DNA from: Paracoccaceae bacterium
GTDB taxonomy: Bacteria > Pseudomonadota > Alphaproteobacteria > Rhodobacterales > Rhodobacteraceae
Assembly (NCBI GenBank): GCA_017510335.1
Contig: JAFWNM010000016.1
Span: forward strand, 90,005-154,004
DNA length: 64,000 nucleotides
Direction: 5' to 3'
Positions 15,474 through 26,312 of the stretch are shown here, piece after piece. The notes below the pieces were generated by a model, which made no database searches, was not told where the DNA came from, and was given only the letters and a program-made list of their open reading frames with translations. Made by a program: the position numbers and the translations under genes. Numbering within the stretch: the stretch's first letter is position 1; every line of letters begins with the position of its first letter.

Positions 15474-18209
15474 ATGTCCAGCCAGCCAGACGCGCGGTAT
15501 CAGCCCCAGACCCTTGAAGCCAAATGGCAACACGCATGGCAGGATGCCAATGTGTTCAAGGCCCGTCGTGACCCCGCACGCCCCAAATATTATGTGCTGG
15601 AAATGTTCCCCTACCCGTCGGGGCGCATTCATATGGGCCATGTGCGCAACTACACCATGGGCGATGTGGTGGCGCGCTATAAATCCGCGCAAGGGTTTTC
15701 GGTGCTGCACCCGATGGGCTGGGACGCGTTCGGCATGCCTGCGGAAAATGCCGCAATGGAACAGGGCGGCCACCCCAATGACTGGACCGAAGCCAATATC
15801 GAGGTGATGAAGGGCCAGATGAAACCGCTTGGCCTGTCGATTGACTGGTCGCGCGAAATTGCCACATGCCGGCCGGATTACTACGGCCAGCAACAGGCCA
15901 TGTTCATCGACATGCTGCATGAAGGGCTGGTGTATCGCAAGAATGCGGTGGTGAATTGGGACCCTGTTGATATGACCGTTCTGGCCAATGAACAGGTCAT
16001 CGACGGCAAGGGCTGGCGTTCCGGCGCGGAAGTGGAACGCCGCGAATTGACGCAGTGGTTTTTCAAGATTTCCGATTATTCCGAAGAACTGCTGTCCGCA
16101 CTGGACGGGCTGGGCAACTGGCCGGAAAAAGTGCGCCTGATGCAGCGCAACTGGATTGGCCAGTCGCGCGGGCTGCAATTCGCGTTTTCAACTGTGGATG
16201 CGCCCGACGGGTTTGACCGGATCGAGGTGTATACCACCCGACCAGACACGCTGATGGGCGCGTCTTTCGTAGGGGTGTCGCCCGACCACCCGCTGGCGCG
16301 GCATCTGGAACGCCATGACGCGGACGTGGCCGCTTTCAACGCCGAATGCCGCAAGCTGGGCACCACCGAAGAAGCGTTGGAAAAGGCCGAAAAGCGCGGG
16401 TTGGACACCGGCATTCGTGTGCGCCACCCGTTTGATAATGAATGGGAACTGCCCGTCTATATCGCCAATTTCATCTTGATGGATTACGGCACAGGCGCAA
16501 TTTTCGGCTGTCCTGCCCATGACCAGCGCGACCTTGATTTCGCTAATAAATACGGGCTGCCGCATCCTGATGTGTTTGTGGCCTTGGACCATGATGTGCC
16601 CGTTGACGACGTGGCTTTCGTCCCACCCAAGACTGAAAAGGTGCGCTATGTGCGCGGGTTTGCGGGCGATGAGGTGCAGACGGGCGAAGATGCTGTGAAT
16701 TGCGCAATCGCGTTCTGCGAATCGCAAGGCGTGGGGCATGGCGTCACGAAATACCGGCTGCGCGATTGGGGCCTGTCGCGTCAGCGGTATTGGGGCTGCC
16801 CCATTCCGGTGGTCCATTGCCCGACCTGTGGTGTGGTGCCGGAACGCAAGGAAAACCTGCCCATCGCGCTGCCCTATGATGAAGATGGGACGCCCATTGA
16901 TTTCTCCATCCCCGGCAACCCGCTGGACCGGCACCCGACATGGCGCGATTGCGCGTGCCCTGCCTGCGGTGCGCCCGCCAAGCGTGAAACCGACACGATG
17001 GACACGTTTGTTGACTCTAGCTGGTATTACGCGCGCTTCACCAGCCCACAGGCCGACACGCCCACCAATGCCGAAGAAGCCGCCTATTGGATGAATGTGG
17101 ACCAGTATATTGGCGGGATCGAACACGCGATTTTGCACCTGCTGTATTCGCGGTTCTTCGCCCGCGCGATGGTGAAAACCGGCCATTTGCCCGACAGCGC
17201 CAAAGAGCCGTTCAATGCGCTGTTCACGCAAGGGATGGTGACGCACGAGATTTACCAGCGCGATGCCAAAAAAGCGCAACCGCCAGTAAGCGGCTCAGGG
17301 CCGGACGCGGACAAAGAACTGAAAAAAACTGTTACGAGGCTGGAATATCTGCTGCCTGAGGATGTTGTTGTAACTTCAATAGCAGAAAAGCGTTTCGCAG
17401 TAGCAAGAGCTGATATCGAAGCGGCTGGGAAATCAGTGGATGACATTGAAGCCATAAAACAACAGATAGCCCACGACACTGTCTTGGGTCGAGAGGTGCG
17501 CGTAATCCCCTCTGCCAAAATGTCGAAATCCAAGAAAAATGTGGTGGACCCTGTCAACATTATCGAAGCGTTTGGCGCGGATACCGCGCGTTGGTTCGTC
17601 ATGTCCGACAGCCCGCCCGAACGGGACGTGGAATGGACAAGCGCGGGCGCGGAAGCGGCGTTCAAGCACCTGAACCGCGTCTGGATGCTGTGCGAGCGGA
17701 TTGCCGACATGCAAGACGGCACGCCCACCGACGCCGACACCGACCTGATGCGTGCCATGCACCGCGCCATTTCCGATATCACCAAATCCATCGAAAATTT
17801 CACCTTCAATAAGGCGATTGCCGAACTCTATGCCTTCACCAACACGCTGACGAAATCGCAGGCCAGCGGCGGCGCGCAAAAAACCGCCATGCGCACGCTG
17901 GCGCAATTGATGGCCCCCATGGTGCCGCATCTGGCCGAGGAAATCTGGGCGCATCAGGGCGGTGCGGGGCTGGTTGCGCAAGCGCCATGGCCACAGGCGG
18001 ACCCCGCGATGCTGGTGCGCGATACTGTTGTCCTGCCCATACAGATCAACGGCAAACGCCGCAGCGAGATTGCGGTTTCCGCCGATGCCAGCAAGGAAGA
18101 GGTTGAAAAACTTGCGCTGGCGGATGATGCTGTGATCAAGGCTTTGGCAGGCAGCGCGCCCAAGAAGCTGATCGTGGTGCCGGGGCGAATTGTGAATGTC
18201 GTTGTTTGA
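15474..18209 (+). CDS. leuS: Leucyl-tRNA synthetase, with an enlarged region before KMSKS
   Basis: A 911-residue class I synthetase that charges tRNA-Leu. The HIGH-type motif is HMGH at 53-56, the editing domain occupies about 220-420 (includes the TTRPDTLMG motif), DSSWYYARF starts the second half of the catalytic domain, and KMSKS is at 682-686. The start has AGGAAAG upstream. E. coli LeuRS is about 860 residues with KMSKS near 619, so this protein is longer just before that loop, in the leucine-specific domain. There, from about 17313 to 17495, the coding sequence changes: a hand count gives 44% GC for 17321-17460 against about 65% on either side, with ATA three times and AGA, AGG and CGA codons. 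The frame is intact and conserved motifs resume at once, so the enzyme is probably active. Confidence 0.95.
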   Translation: MSSQPDARYQPQTLEAKWQHAWQDANVFKARRDPARPKYYVLEMFPYPSGRIHMGHVRNYTMGDVVARYKSAQGFSVLHPMGWDAFGMPAENAAMEQGGHPNDWTEANIEVMKGQMKPLGLSIDWSREIATCRPDYYGQQQAMFIDMLHEGLVYRKNAVVNWDPVDMTVLANEQVIDGKGWRSGAEVERRELTQWFFKISDYSEELLSALDGLGNWPEKVRLMQRNWIGQSRGLQFAFSTVDAPDGFDRIEVYTTRPDTLMGASFVGVSPDHPLARHLERHDADVAAFNAECRKLGTTEEALEKAEKRGLDTGIRVRHPFDNEWELPVYIANFILMDYGTGAIFGCPAHDQRDLDFANKYGLPHPDVFVALDHDVPVDDVAFVPPKTEKVRYVRGFAGDEVQTGEDAVNCAIAFCESQGVGHGVTKYRLRDWGLSRQRYWGCPIPVVHCPTCGVVPERKENLPIALPYDEDGTPIDFSIPGNPLDRHPTWRDCACPACGAPAKRETDTMDTFVDSSWYYARFTSPQADTPTNAEEAAYWMNVDQYIGGIEHAILHLLYSRFFARAMVKTGHLPDSAKEPFNALFTQGMVTHEIYQRDAKKAQPPVSGSGPDADKELKKTVTRLEYLLPEDVVVTSIAEKRFAVARADIEAAGKSVDDIEAIKQQIAHDTVLGREVRVIPSAKMSKSKKNVVDPVNIIEAFGADTARWFVMSDSPPERDVEWTSAGAEAAFKHLNRVWMLCERIADMQDGTPTDADTDLMRAMHRAISDITKSIENFTFNKAIAELYAFTNTLTKSQASGGAQKTAMRTLAQLMAPMVPHLAEEIWAHQGGAGLVAQAPWPQADPAMLVRDTVVLPIQINGKRRSEIAVSADASKEEVEKLALADDAVIKALAGSAPKKLIVVPGRIVNVVV

Positions 18210-18681
18210 CCGAAGACAGGTTCTGGGGGCAATCTGCGTGCTGGCCCTTGCGGGATGCGGGTTCACCCCTGCTTATGCGCCCGGCGGGGCGGGAACGGCC
18301 CTGCGCGGGCAGGTGCGCGCTGCCGACCCGACCGATTCGCTTGGATTTGACTTTGTTGCGGCACTTGAAGAACGCCTTGGCCGGCCCGCCAGCCCCCGAT
18401 TTGACCTGGACTATGGAATTTCCACATCAGAACGCGGGTCGGCCCGCGTGGCTGGCGTGGGGGAAACGCGGATTTCGGTTATCGGCACTGTCACTTATGA
18501 ACTGACGGACCGTTCAACAGGGGCAACCGTGTCATCGGGCAGTGTCCGTAACTTCACCAATTTTTCCACGACATCTACACAGCTGGCCAGTTTGCGCGCG
18601 CGCGAAGATGCGGAACGCCGCCTGATGCGTATTCTGGCAGATCAGGTTGCGACGCGGTTGATAGCTGCGCAGGCGGAATGA
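18196..18681 (+). CDS. lptE: LPS assembly lipoprotein LptE
   Basis: A 161-residue lipoprotein whose start overlaps the end of leuS by 14 bases and whose stop overlaps holA as ATGA. The signal sequence ends in LALAGC, with lipidated Cys21, followed by the family motif [10 protein letters not shown]. LptE plugs the LptD barrel in the outer membrane and helps insert lipopolysaccharide. The order leuS-lptE-holA is conserved widely in proteobacteria and supports the call even though LptE sequences diverge strongly. Confidence 0.92.
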   Translation: MSLFDRRQVLGAICVLALAGCGFTPAYAPGGAGTALRGQVRAADPTDSLGFDFVAALEERLGRPASPRFDLDYGISTSERGSARVAGVGETRISVIGTVTYELTDRSTGATVSSGSVRNFTNFSTTSTQLASLRAREDAERRLMRILADQVATRLIAAQAE

Positions 18682-19700
18682 AGCTTAACCCCCGTGATCT
18701 GGCCAGACTGATTGCCAAGCCCGACCCGGCGCTGGCGGGGGTGCTGATCTTTGGTCAGGATGCCATGCGCGTGGCGATCAAACGTCAGGAACTTGTGGCC
18801 GCCATCATTGGCCCGCAAGGCGAATCAGAAATGCGACTGGAACGTATGCAGGGCGCGGAATTGCGCCGCGATGGCGCGCAACTGCTGGATGCGGTCAAGG
18901 CGCAAGGCTTCTTTCCCGGCGCTCGGGTCGTGTTTGTAGAGGATGCGACCGACCTTGCAACGGAGTCGATTGCATCGGCGCTGGCTGACTGGCGTGCGGG
19001 CGATGCGCAAATCATTGTCACAGCGGGCGGGCTGAAAGCGTCGTCCAAGCTGCGCAAATTGTTCGAAGGGGCACGCACGGCAGGGGCCGCGGCCATTTAT
19101 GATGACCCACCATCGCGCGAAGACATTGAAGCGGCCCTGAAAAATGCTGGTCTGCAAATGGTGGATGCCGACGCAATGCGCGATCTGCTGGCGCTGTCAC
19201 GCGTTCTGGACCCCGGTGATTTCCGGCAAACCGTTGAAAAGATTGCCTTGTATAAGTATGGCGACGCCACGGCCCTGTCCCCGGCCGACATTGCCGAAGT
19301 TGCGCCCCTTAGCACCGAAGCCGCCGTCGATGACCTGCTGGACGCCGTGGCAGAAGGGCAGGCCATGCAGATTGGCCCCTTGATGGTGCGCTTGCAGGCA
19401 CAGGGCGTCGCCCCTGTGACCCTGGCCATTATGGCGCTGCGTCATTTCCGCACCTTGCATGTGTTGTGCAGCGACCCCGGCGGCCCGTCGGCCGGAATTC
19501 AGCGCATGCGCCCGCCCCTGTTTGGTCCGCGCCGGGACAGGTTCCTGGGGCAGGCAAGCAAATGGGGGCTGGCACGTCTGGAACGCGCACTTGGCGATAT
19601 TCTTGATGCCGATCTGACCTTGCGTTCAGCGTCAAACGCGCCCAGCATGGCCGTCATGGAACGCACGCTGATCCGGCTTGCGATGCTGGTGCGGCGCTGA
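18678..19700 (+). CDS. holA: DNA polymerase III subunit delta
   Basis: A 340-residue HolA, the clamp-loader subunit that opens the beta sliding clamp. The N-terminal AAA+-like region lacks a functional Walker A, as expected for delta; the C-terminal helical domain includes ALRHFRTLH. Length matches the family. Its start overlaps the lptE stop by four bases, so the genes are translationally coupled. A GST-family gene follows 13 bases downstream and is probably on the same transcript. Confidence 0.92.
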   Translation: MKLNPRDLARLIAKPDPALAGVLIFGQDAMRVAIKRQELVAAIIGPQGESEMRLERMQGAELRRDGAQLLDAVKAQGFFPGARVVFVEDATDLATESIASALADWRAGDAQIIVTAGGLKASSKLRKLFEGARTAGAAAIYDDPPSREDIEAALKNAGLQMVDADAMRDLLALSRVLDPGDFRQTVEKIALYKYGDATALSPADIAEVAPLSTEAAVDDLLDAVAEGQAMQIGPLMVRLQAQGVAPVTLAIMALRHFRTLHVLCSDPGGPSAGIQRMRPPLFGPRRDRFLGQASKWGLARLERALGDILDADLTLRSASNAPSMAVMERTLIRLAMLVRR

Positions 19701-19713
19701 TCAGGGGTTAGCG

Positions 19714-20307
19714 ATGTATACAGTCATTGGAAAAGCCAACAGCCGCGCCACCCGCGTGTTGTGGATGCTGGAAGAACTGGGCCAAAGCTACGAGCATGTG
19801 CCCGCCGCCCCGCAATCGGAAGGGGTGGTCAGCTTCAACCCTGCTGGCAAAGTGCCCGTCCTGATAGAGGATGGCACGCCCATCACTGATTCGACCGCGA
19901 TCATCCAGTATCTGGCCGACAAACATGGCGCGTTGACCTACCCCGCCGGAACGCTGGACCGCGCAAGACAAGACAGCCTGACCCAGTTTTTGCTGGACGA
20001 ATTTGATGCGGCGCTGTGGATGGCCGCGCGGCACAGTTTCGTCCTGCCTGAACAGATGCGCCAGTCCGCGATCAAGGATTCGCTGATATGGGAATTCACC
20101 AACAGTCAGAAGACACTTGTTCATCGCATGGGCGACGGGCCGTTTCTGATGGGGGCGCAAATGACAGTGCCTGATATCATCCTGACGCATTGCGGGATCT
20201 GGGCACGGGTGGCGAAATTTCCTGTGAAAGAAGCGCGTTTGTCAGCCTATATGGACCGCATGACCGCCCGCCCAGCTTTGGCAAAAGTTCTGTCGCTGAT
20301 GGGGTGA
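19714..20307 (+). CDS. Glutathione S-transferase family protein
   Basis: A 197-residue two-domain protein. The N-terminal thioredoxin-like domain (about 1-78) has the cis-proline segment GKVPVLIEDG and the glutathione-binding DSTAIIQYL. The helical C-terminal domain contains the N-capping-box region ADGxxTVPDIILTH-like segment (MTVPDIILTH). The likely activating residue is Ser9 or a nearby residue in KANSRATRV. The substrate is unknown; members conjugate electrophiles to glutathione or reduce peroxides. It is close to holA and ends at a strong hairpin. The ATG at 19714 begins the standard MYTVIG strand; the frame extends 12 codons upstream into holA. Confidence 0.87.
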   Translation: MYTVIGKANSRATRVLWMLEELGQSYEHVPAAPQSEGVVSFNPAGKVPVLIEDGTPITDSTAIIQYLADKHGALTYPAGTLDRARQDSLTQFLLDEFDAALWMAARHSFVLPEQMRQSAIKDSLIWEFTNSQKTLVHRMGDGPFLMGAQMTVPDIILTHCGIWARVAKFPVKEARLSAYMDRMTARPALAKVLSLMG

Positions 20308-20308
20308 T

Positions 20309-20350
20309 TGGCCTGACGGGGGCGTTGGGTGAAACGCCCCCGTCAGGCCA
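20309..20350. terminator. 18-bp hairpin between convergent GST and pheA genes
   Basis: TGGCCTGACGGGGGCGTT (20309-20326) and its exact complement (20333-20350) enclose the loop GGGTGA. It is one of the most stable palindromes in the window and lies between converging genes, so it probably stops transcription from both sides, although neither side has a clear T-run. Confidence 0.75.
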
Positions 20351-20385
20351 GGAAAACGACCTGTCGCGCGCGATACATCATTGCG

Positions 20386-21231
20386 TCAGTGGCGCGCCGG
20401 GTCGGCCGGATAGGTGCCCAGGATATTCAGATAAGACGTGAAATAGCGCAATTCGTCCAAGGCGAGTTTCACGTTGGCATCTTCCGGGTGGCCCTCGATT
20501 TCGGCAAAGAACTGGGTCGCGGTGAATGAACCGTTCACCATGTAGCTTTCCAGCTTCACCATGTTGATGCCATTGGTCGCAAATCCACCCATTGCCTTAT
20601 ACAGCGCAGCGGGAATGTTGCGCACCCGAAACAGGAATGCGGTCATCATGCCATGCGCGCCACGTCGGGTGAAATCGGCCTCGCGCGCCATAATCAGAAA
20701 ACGGGTGGTGTTGTTGGGGTGGTCTTCGATATGGCGGGCCAGCACATCCAGCCCGTAAATCTGCGCGGCCATCTCGCTGGCCAGTGCAGCGCGCGCAGGG
20801 TCGTTATGTTCGGCAATTTCGCGGGCGGCGCGCGCGTTGTCACTGCTGACAACACCTTTTATGCTGTGTTTGCGCAGGAACTGCCCGCATTGCGGCAGGA
20901 TGACGACATGGCCATGCGCCTCTTGGACCTGATCCAGCGTCGCGCCACGCACGCCCAGCAAATTGACATGGACGCGCACAAACGCTTCATCCACGATATG
21001 CAGCCCGCTTTCGGGCAACAGGGAATGCACATCGGCCACACGCCCATAGATGGAGTTTTCGACTGCGACCATGCCCAGATCGGCACGCCCTTCGCGGATT
21101 GCAGCCATTGTGTCATGAAAAGTGGTGCAGGGCAGTGGTTCGTATTCCGGCCGTGCATCCGCACATGCCTGATGCCCATAGGCCCCCAATTCCCCTTGAA
21201 ATGCGATCTTCCCAGCCATGTTTGCGCCCAT
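20386..21231 (-). CDS. pheA: Prephenate dehydratase
   Basis: A 281-residue stand-alone prephenate dehydratase that converts prephenate to phenylpyruvate in phenylalanine synthesis. The catalytic PDT domain begins MAGKIAFQGELGAYGH and carries the TRF motif in NNTTRFL; the C-terminal ACT domain, with GINMVKLESYMVNG, should bind phenylalanine as feedback inhibitor. No chorismate mutase domain is fused. The first ATG (21231) and one four codons in (21219) are both possible starts. It is divergent from the cytochrome c gene. Confidence 0.93.
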   Translation of the reverse strand: MGANMAGKIAFQGELGAYGHQACADARPEYEPLPCTTFHDTMAAIREGRADLGMVAVENSIYGRVADVHSLLPESGLHIVDEAFVRVHVNLLGVRGATLDQVQEAHGHVVILPQCGQFLRKHSIKGVVSSDNARAAREIAEHNDPARAALASEMAAQIYGLDVLARHIEDHPNNTTRFLIMAREADFTRRGAHGMMTAFLFRVRNIPAALYKAMGGFATNGINMVKLESYMVNGSFTATQFFAEIEGHPEDANVKLALDELRYFTSYLNILGTYPADPARH

Positions 21232-21340
21232 AGTTCCAAGATTTCGCCCAAAAGGGCATTTAGTCGCGGTAACTACCGCTTGAAAGACCCAAGGGGAAGC
21301 GGATAGATAGGCTCAAACTTGCGCAGAACAGGATTGCGAT

Positions 21341-21844
21341 ATGTTCGACACAATGGTCATCACCAAAGCCGTTGCCGCGTTTTGCGGTGCCTTACTTGTT
21401 TTCCTGCTCGGCAACTGGGCTGCGATGGAACTTTATGTGCCGCGAAACGCCAATGCACCGCAAGCCTATGCGATCGATACTGGCGCAGATGACCCTGTGG
21501 AAGCTGTTGCCGAACTTACATTTGAAGAAGCGTTCCAAGTGGCTGATGCCGCTGCCGGATCGCGCCTGTGGTCACAGTGCCGCGCCTGCCACGCGCTGGA
21601 ACAGGGGCGCAACGGTGTCGGCCCCTATTTGCATGGCATTGTGAACCGGAACATCGGTGAAGTGGACGGCTTCAACTATTCCGGCGCCTTGGCACAGGTC
21701 GGTGATGTCTGGACCCCCGAGGTTTTGTCAGCGTTCATCCAGAACCCGGGTGGTGTTGCGCCCGGAACGACCATGAACTTTCGTGGGATCGCCAGTGTGA
21801 CGGACCGTGCGAACCTGATTGCCTATATCGAAAGCGAAAGCTGA
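21341..21844 (+). CDS. Membrane-anchored class I cytochrome c (cytochrome c-y/c552 type)
   Basis: A 167-residue cytochrome with an uncleaved N-terminal anchor helix (about residues 9-27), a flexible acidic linker rich in Ala, Asp and Glu, and a haem domain. The haem motif is CRACH at 80-84, and the distal methionine ligand is Met145 in GTTMNF. This layout fits the anchored electron carriers that link the bc1 complex to terminal oxidases in Rhodobacter and Paracoccus. It could donate to the cbb3 oxidase encoded further on in the window; that is inference. Confidence 0.9.
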   Translation: MFDTMVITKAVAAFCGALLVFLLGNWAAMELYVPRNANAPQAYAIDTGADDPVEAVAELTFEEAFQVADAAAGSRLWSQCRACHALEQGRNGVGPYLHGIVNRNIGEVDGFNYSGALAQVGDVWTPEVLSAFIQNPGGVAPGTTMNFRGIASVTDRANLIAYIESES

Positions 21845-21870
21845 TCTTTTGCCCCTTGATGAATGTGTTG

Positions 21871-21904
21871 CAGGCCGCCTTGAATAAGGGCGGCCTGTTT
21901 GCCT
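21871..21904 (+). terminator. Terminator of the cytochrome c gene
   Basis: CAGGCCGCC (21871-21879) pairs with GGCGGCCTG (21889-21897) and is followed by TTTGCCTTGTTT. It begins 26 bases past the stop codon. Confidence 0.82.
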
Positions 21905-22044
21905 TGTTTAAACCAAAATCAAATTACCTTGTGGTAAGGGCTATTTTTGTGTGCGCTTATCGACAGTGACGCAGAAAAGCTGAATAATGCCGACAAGGCG
22001 CGGACCAAAAGCAATAACCGGCCAGCACAGCACGGAGGGTTTTG

Positions 22045-24009
22045 ATGCAGCACAAGGGCAACAGAAGTCAGGCGGTCTTGATGGCGCAAGGGCTGTCCAT
22101 CCGCCACATTATACAGGTTTCCGCAGCGGGCTTGTTGCTGGCGGCATTGTGGGCTAGCCCTGCACGCCCGCAAACAGACACACCCGAACCGCAGGTCATT
22201 GTTGCGCACGGATATTCCTTTTATGGCGACCTGAGTTACCCGCCGGATTTTGAGCATTTCAACTACGTTAACCCCGATGCGCCCAAGGGGGGTGAAATCT
22301 CCATCTCGTGGCAAGGGACGTTTGATTCGATGAATCCGTTCACCCGTGTCGGGCGTGCGGGGTATCTGTCTTCCTCCATGTATGAAAGCCTGCTGGAAAC
22401 GGCAGAACCTATGGGTGGTGGGGGCGTTCCTGCCGATGTTTATGGCGAAAGCTACGGCTTGCTGGCGCATACGGTGGAATACCCTCAAACCAAGGATTGG
22501 GTTATTTTCCATATGCGCCCCGAAGCGCGCTTTTCCGATGGCACGCCCGTAACAGCGCATGACGTGGTATTTTCGCATAACCTGTTTCTGGAACAGGGCC
22601 TGCCCTCCTATGCCCAAGGGGTGGGCGCCCGTGTCATTGGCGCAGAAGTGCTGGATGATCACACTGTCAAATTTACCTTCGCAGAAGGAATTTCGCGCCG
22701 TTCCTTGATTGATCAGGTGGGTGGCACGCCTGTATTTTCGCAAAAATGGTATGAAGATACTGGCGCGCGGCTGGATGAATCGCGCATGACCATTTCGCCC
22801 GGGTCTGGCCCCTATATGCTGGACAGTTATGAAGTGAACCGCCGCATCACCTACAGGCGCAACCCCGACTATTGGGGGCGTGACCTGCCGCAAAATCGCG
22901 GGCGGCATAATTTCGACGTGATCCGTGTTGAGTATTTCGCAGACGGTGCCGCCGCGTTTGAAGGGTTCAAAACCGCCGAATACACCTTCCGCGCCGAGAA
23001 TAATTCGCGCCAATGGGCCACGGGCTATGATTTTCCCGCCATGACACGCGGCCATGTGGTGCGTGGGGAATTGCCAGTTGGCACACCGCCCGCGCCCACC
23101 GGGTTCGTGTTCAATCTGGGGCGCGCATTCCTGCAGGATATGCGCGTGCGCGAAGCGCTTTCGCTGGCGTTCAATTTCGAATGGACCAACCAGACGTTGC
23201 AATTCGGGCTGTTCCAGCAACGGGTATCGTTTACCCAAGGCACCCGCCTGCAGGCCGACGGTCCACCCGAAGGGCTGGAACTGGAATTGCTGCAATCGCT
23301 GGGCGATCTGGTGCCAGAAGATATCCTGACACAGCCCGCGCGCATGCCGCATGCCTCCAGTGTGGAACGGTTGGTGGATCGTGGCAATATTCGGCGCGCC
23401 ACCCGGCTGCTGAACGACGCTGGCTGGACTATCGACGCCAGCGGCGTGCTGCGCAATGAAGCGGGTGAACGTATGGTGATCGAAATTCCCGTATCCAGCG
23501 CGGGATCGGCCACTATGGATGCGATCATCGAAACCTTTACGCAGAATTTGCAACAACTTGGCGTTGATGCGCGTTTCCAGCGTATTGATGCGGCACAACA
23601 TACGGACCGGCGGCGCAACCGCGACTATGACATCATATTCGACCAATACGGTGCCTTCATGGATACCGGCACTGGCCTGCACCAGCGCTATGGGTCGGAA
23701 ACGGCTGAATTCAGCCTGTTCAACCCCGCAGGGCTGGCCAGCCCGTTGGTGGATGCCGTGATCGATGCATCCTTGATGGCCCCCACACCGGAAGACCGCG
23801 ATGCGGCGCTGATGGCGCTGGACCGTGTTTTGCGCCACGAACTGTTTATTATTCCCGCGTGGTATAATGACACAGCATGGGTGGCCCATTGGGATATTTT
23901 CGCCCGCCCCAATGCCGAAACACCGCCCTTTTCTACTGGAGAGCTGGATTTCTGGTGGTTTAATGCCGACCGCGCTGCCGAATTGCGCGCAGCCGGCGCC
24001 CTGAGGTAA
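22045..24009 (+). CDS. yejA: Peptide ABC transporter substrate-binding protein YejA
   Basis: A 654-residue periplasmic binding protein (SBP family 5). A signal peptide covers about residues 1-43, with a hydrophobic core [13 protein letters not shown]. The mature protein starts with the YejA-type [33 protein letters not shown] region and includes the family signature [17 protein letters not shown]. It should bind oligopeptides, or microcin-C-like peptides as in E. coli Yej. GGAGGG precedes the ATG at 22045 and decides it over the TTG one codon earlier. The operon continues as yejB two bases downstream. Confidence 0.93.
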   Translation: MQHKGNRSQAVLMAQGLSIRHIIQVSAAGLLLAALWASPARPQTDTPEPQVIVAHGYSFYGDLSYPPDFEHFNYVNPDAPKGGEISISWQGTFDSMNPFTRVGRAGYLSSSMYESLLETAEPMGGGGVPADVYGESYGLLAHTVEYPQTKDWVIFHMRPEARFSDGTPVTAHDVVFSHNLFLEQGLPSYAQGVGARVIGAEVLDDHTVKFTFAEGISRRSLIDQVGGTPVFSQKWYEDTGARLDESRMTISPGSGPYMLDSYEVNRRITYRRNPDYWGRDLPQNRGRHNFDVIRVEYFADGAAAFEGFKTAEYTFRAENNSRQWATGYDFPAMTRGHVVRGELPVGTPPAPTGFVFNLGRAFLQDMRVREALSLAFNFEWTNQTLQFGLFQQRVSFTQGTRLQADGPPEGLELELLQSLGDLVPEDILTQPARMPHASSVERLVDRGNIRRATRLLNDAGWTIDASGVLRNEAGERMVIEIPVSSAGSATMDAIIETFTQNLQQLGVDARFQRIDAAQHTDRRRNRDYDIIFDQYGAFMDTGTGLHQRYGSETAEFSLFNPAGLASPLVDAVIDASLMAPTPEDRDAALMALDRVLRHELFIIPAWYNDTAWVAHWDIFARPNAETPPFSTGELDFWWFNADRAAELRAAGALR

Positions 24010-24011
24010 CC

Positions 24012-25100
24012 ATGGGCGCCTATATCGCGCGACGTCTGGCCCTGATCATCCCGACCTTGTTCGGGGTGATGGTCATCAACTTCTTTCTGGTGCAATTCGT
24101 TCCCGGTGGCCCGATCGAACAGGTCATTGCCCAGATGGAAGGGCAGGGAAATGTTTTCGGCGCGTTTGACGGGGGCGGGTCCGATGTGAATGTTGGCGTG
24201 ATGGACAATGAACGCTATACAGGCGCGCGGGGTCTGCCGCCGGAATTCATTGCCCAGCTTGAACGCGAATTCGGGTTCGACAAGCCGCCGCTGGAACGGT
24301 TCATGCATATGATGTGGAATTATATGCGGTTTGATTTCGGACAAAGCTATTTCAGGTCCATCTCGGTGGTGGATCTGGTTGTTGAAAAGCTGCCTGTATC
24401 CATCAGCTTGGGGCTTTGGTCCACCTTGATTGCCTATCTGGTGTCCATCCCGCTGGGAATAAGCAAGGCCGTGCGCGACGGGTCGCAGTTTGACAGTTTC
24501 ACATCGGGGCTAATTATCGTGGCCTATGCGATACCGGGTTTCCTGTTCGCCATCCTGTTGCTGGTGCTGTTTGCAGGCGGGTCATACTGGCAGATATTTC
24601 CCGCGCGGGGGCTGACTTCACCGCAGGAAGTGTGGGACCAGTTAACTCCGCTGGGCAAGGTGCTGGATTACTTCTGGCATATCACGCTGCCGGTGCTGGC
24701 CTCGACCATTTCGGCCTTTGCCACGCTGACGCTGCTGACAAAGAACAGCTTTCTGGAAGAAATCCGCAAACAATATGTCATAACCGCCCGCGCCAAGGGC
24801 CTGATGGAAAGCCGCGTCCTGTATGGGCATGTGTTCCGCAATGCGATGCTGATTGTCATCGCGGGGTTTCCGGCGGTGTTTGTGGGGGTGTTCTTTGGTG
24901 GGTCGCTGATCATTGAAACCATCTTCTCGCTGGATGGTCTGGGGCGGCTTGGCTTCGAAGCGGTGGTCGCGCGGGATTATCCTGTCATGTTCGGCACGCT
25001 GTTCGTGTTCAGCCTGATCGGGCTGGTTGTGGGGCTGATTTCAGACCTGATGTATGTCTGGATCGATCCGCGCATCGACTTCGACTCCCGAGAGACATAG
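24012..25100 (+). CDS. yejB: Peptide ABC transporter permease YejB
   Basis: A 362-residue membrane permease. The N-terminus [21 protein letters not shown] and the early periplasmic GGPIEQ are typical of DppB/OppB/YejB. The long loop after helix 1 (about 40-100), glycine rich, distinguishes YejB. The EAA loop, [22 protein letters not shown], contacts the ATPase. It forms the channel with YejE. It starts two bases after yejA and is followed by yejE after three bases. Confidence 0.94.
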   Translation: MGAYIARRLALIIPTLFGVMVINFFLVQFVPGGPIEQVIAQMEGQGNVFGAFDGGGSDVNVGVMDNERYTGARGLPPEFIAQLEREFGFDKPPLERFMHMMWNYMRFDFGQSYFRSISVVDLVVEKLPVSISLGLWSTLIAYLVSIPLGISKAVRDGSQFDSFTSGLIIVAYAIPGFLFAILLLVLFAGGSYWQIFPARGLTSPQEVWDQLTPLGKVLDYFWHITLPVLASTISAFATLTLLTKNSFLEEIRKQYVITARAKGLMESRVLYGHVFRNAMLIVIAGFPAVFVGVFFGGSLIIETIFSLDGLGRLGFEAVVARDYPVMFGTLFVFSLIGLVVGLISDLMYVWIDPRIDFDSRET

Positions 25101-25103
25101 ACC

Positions 25104-26312
25104 ATGGATCAACGCACAGACAGTTTGGTTCATACGCCACCGGCCCCGCGCCATGACACGGGCACAGGCGAGGCGCTGCCAAAGCGCAAGCGCCGCTTTG
25201 GCATTACCCTGTCCCCCCTGAACCAGCGCCGCTGGCACAATTTCAAGGCCAACCGCCGCGCGTTCTGGTCGTTGATCGTGTTGTTGGTGTTGTATGGCCT
25301 GTCATTGTTTGCGGAATTCATCGCCAATGACCGGCCAATCGTCATCAATTACAGGGGCAGTTACTATTTCCCTATCCATAATTTCTATCCCGAAACCGCC
25401 TTTGGCGGGGATTTCAGGACAGAAGCCGTTTACCGCGACCGTGAGGTGCAATGCCTGATCCGCACAGGTGGGGCGGAATTGTGCCTTGACGACCCGCGCG
25501 AAGCGTTGGAACAGGCCGAAACCACCGGCATAGTTGACGGGCAGGAAATTGTTGCGGGCTGGATGGTCTGGCCACTGATTCCTTATTCCTATAACACGGT
25601 CAATGACATTGGCCGCGCTGCCCCGTCCCCGCCCGAAAGCCGCCACTGGCTGGGCACGGATGGCACGGCGCGCGATGTGCTGGCGCGCATCATCTATGGG
25701 TTCCGGCTGTCGATTACCTTCGCGCTGGTGGTCACGGCGCTGACATCGGTGATTGGTATTGCCGCGGGGGCCGTGCAGGGGTTTTTCGGTGGCTTGCTGG
25801 ATTTGTTGTTCCAGCGCGTGATCGAATTATGGACATCGGTGCCGTCACTTTACATCATCATCATTGTATCTTCGATGTTCATGATGAATTTCTGGCTGTT
25901 GGTGTTTTTGATGACGCTGTTTGGCTGGACCGGCCTTGTGGGCGTGGTGCGTGCGGAATTCCTGCGCGCGCGCAATTTCGAATATGTCCGCGCCGCGCGT
26001 GCGCTGGGTGTGTCAAACACCACAATCATGTTTCGCCATGTCCTGCCCAATGCAATGGTGGCCACGCTGACATTCCTGCCGTTCATTGTGACGGGGGTTA
26101 TCGGGTCGCTGGCCGCGCTGGATTTTCTGGGCTTTGGCCTGCCGTCCTCGGCGCCCAGTCTTGGGGAAATGACGCTTCAGGCGAAAAACAACCTGCAAGC
26201 GCCGTGGCTGGGGTTCAGTGCCTTCTTCACCTTCGCCATAATGCTGTCGCTGCTGGTGTTCATATTTGAAGGTGTGCGCGATGCCTTTGATCCGCGAAAG
26301 ACCTTTTCATGA
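25104..26312 (+). CDS. yejE: Peptide ABC transporter permease YejE
   Basis: A 402-residue permease, DppC/OppC type, with a long N-terminal cytoplasmic and periplasmic extension (about 1-190), as usual in YejE. The segment HWLGTDGTARDVLARIIYG precedes the five-helix core, and the EAA loop is YVRAARALGVSNTTIMFRHV. It pairs with YejB. The stop codon overlaps the yejF start by four bases, so all parts of the importer are coupled. Confidence 0.94.
   Translation: MDQRTDSLVHTPPAPRHDTGTGEALPKRKRRFGITLSPLNQRRWHNFKANRRAFWSLIVLLVLYGLSLFAEFIANDRPIVINYRGSYYFPIHNFYPETAFGGDFRTEAVYRDREVQCLIRTGGAELCLDDPREALEQAETTGIVDGQEIVAGWMVWPLIPYSYNTVNDIGRAAPSPPESRHWLGTDGTARDVLARIIYGFRLSITFALVVTALTSVIGIAAGAVQGFFGGLLDLLFQRVIELWTSVPSLYIIIIVSSMFMMNFWLLVFLMTLFGWTGLVGVVRAEFLRARNFEYVRAARALGVSNTTIMFRHVLPNAMVATLTFLPFIVTGVIGSLAALDFLGFGLPSSAPSLGEMTLQAKNNLQAPWLGFSAFFTFAIMLSLLVFIFEGVRDAFDPRKTFS

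Noticed and set aside
21919-23889. 656-codon open frame on the minus strand opposite yejA
   Set aside because: It mirrors a well-supported gene, is rich in His, Arg and Gln as reversed GC-rich coding sequence is, and has no recognisable motif. The same holds for long antisense frames opposite rpoB (49797-51503), rpoC (56824-58575) and fusA (60505-62391).
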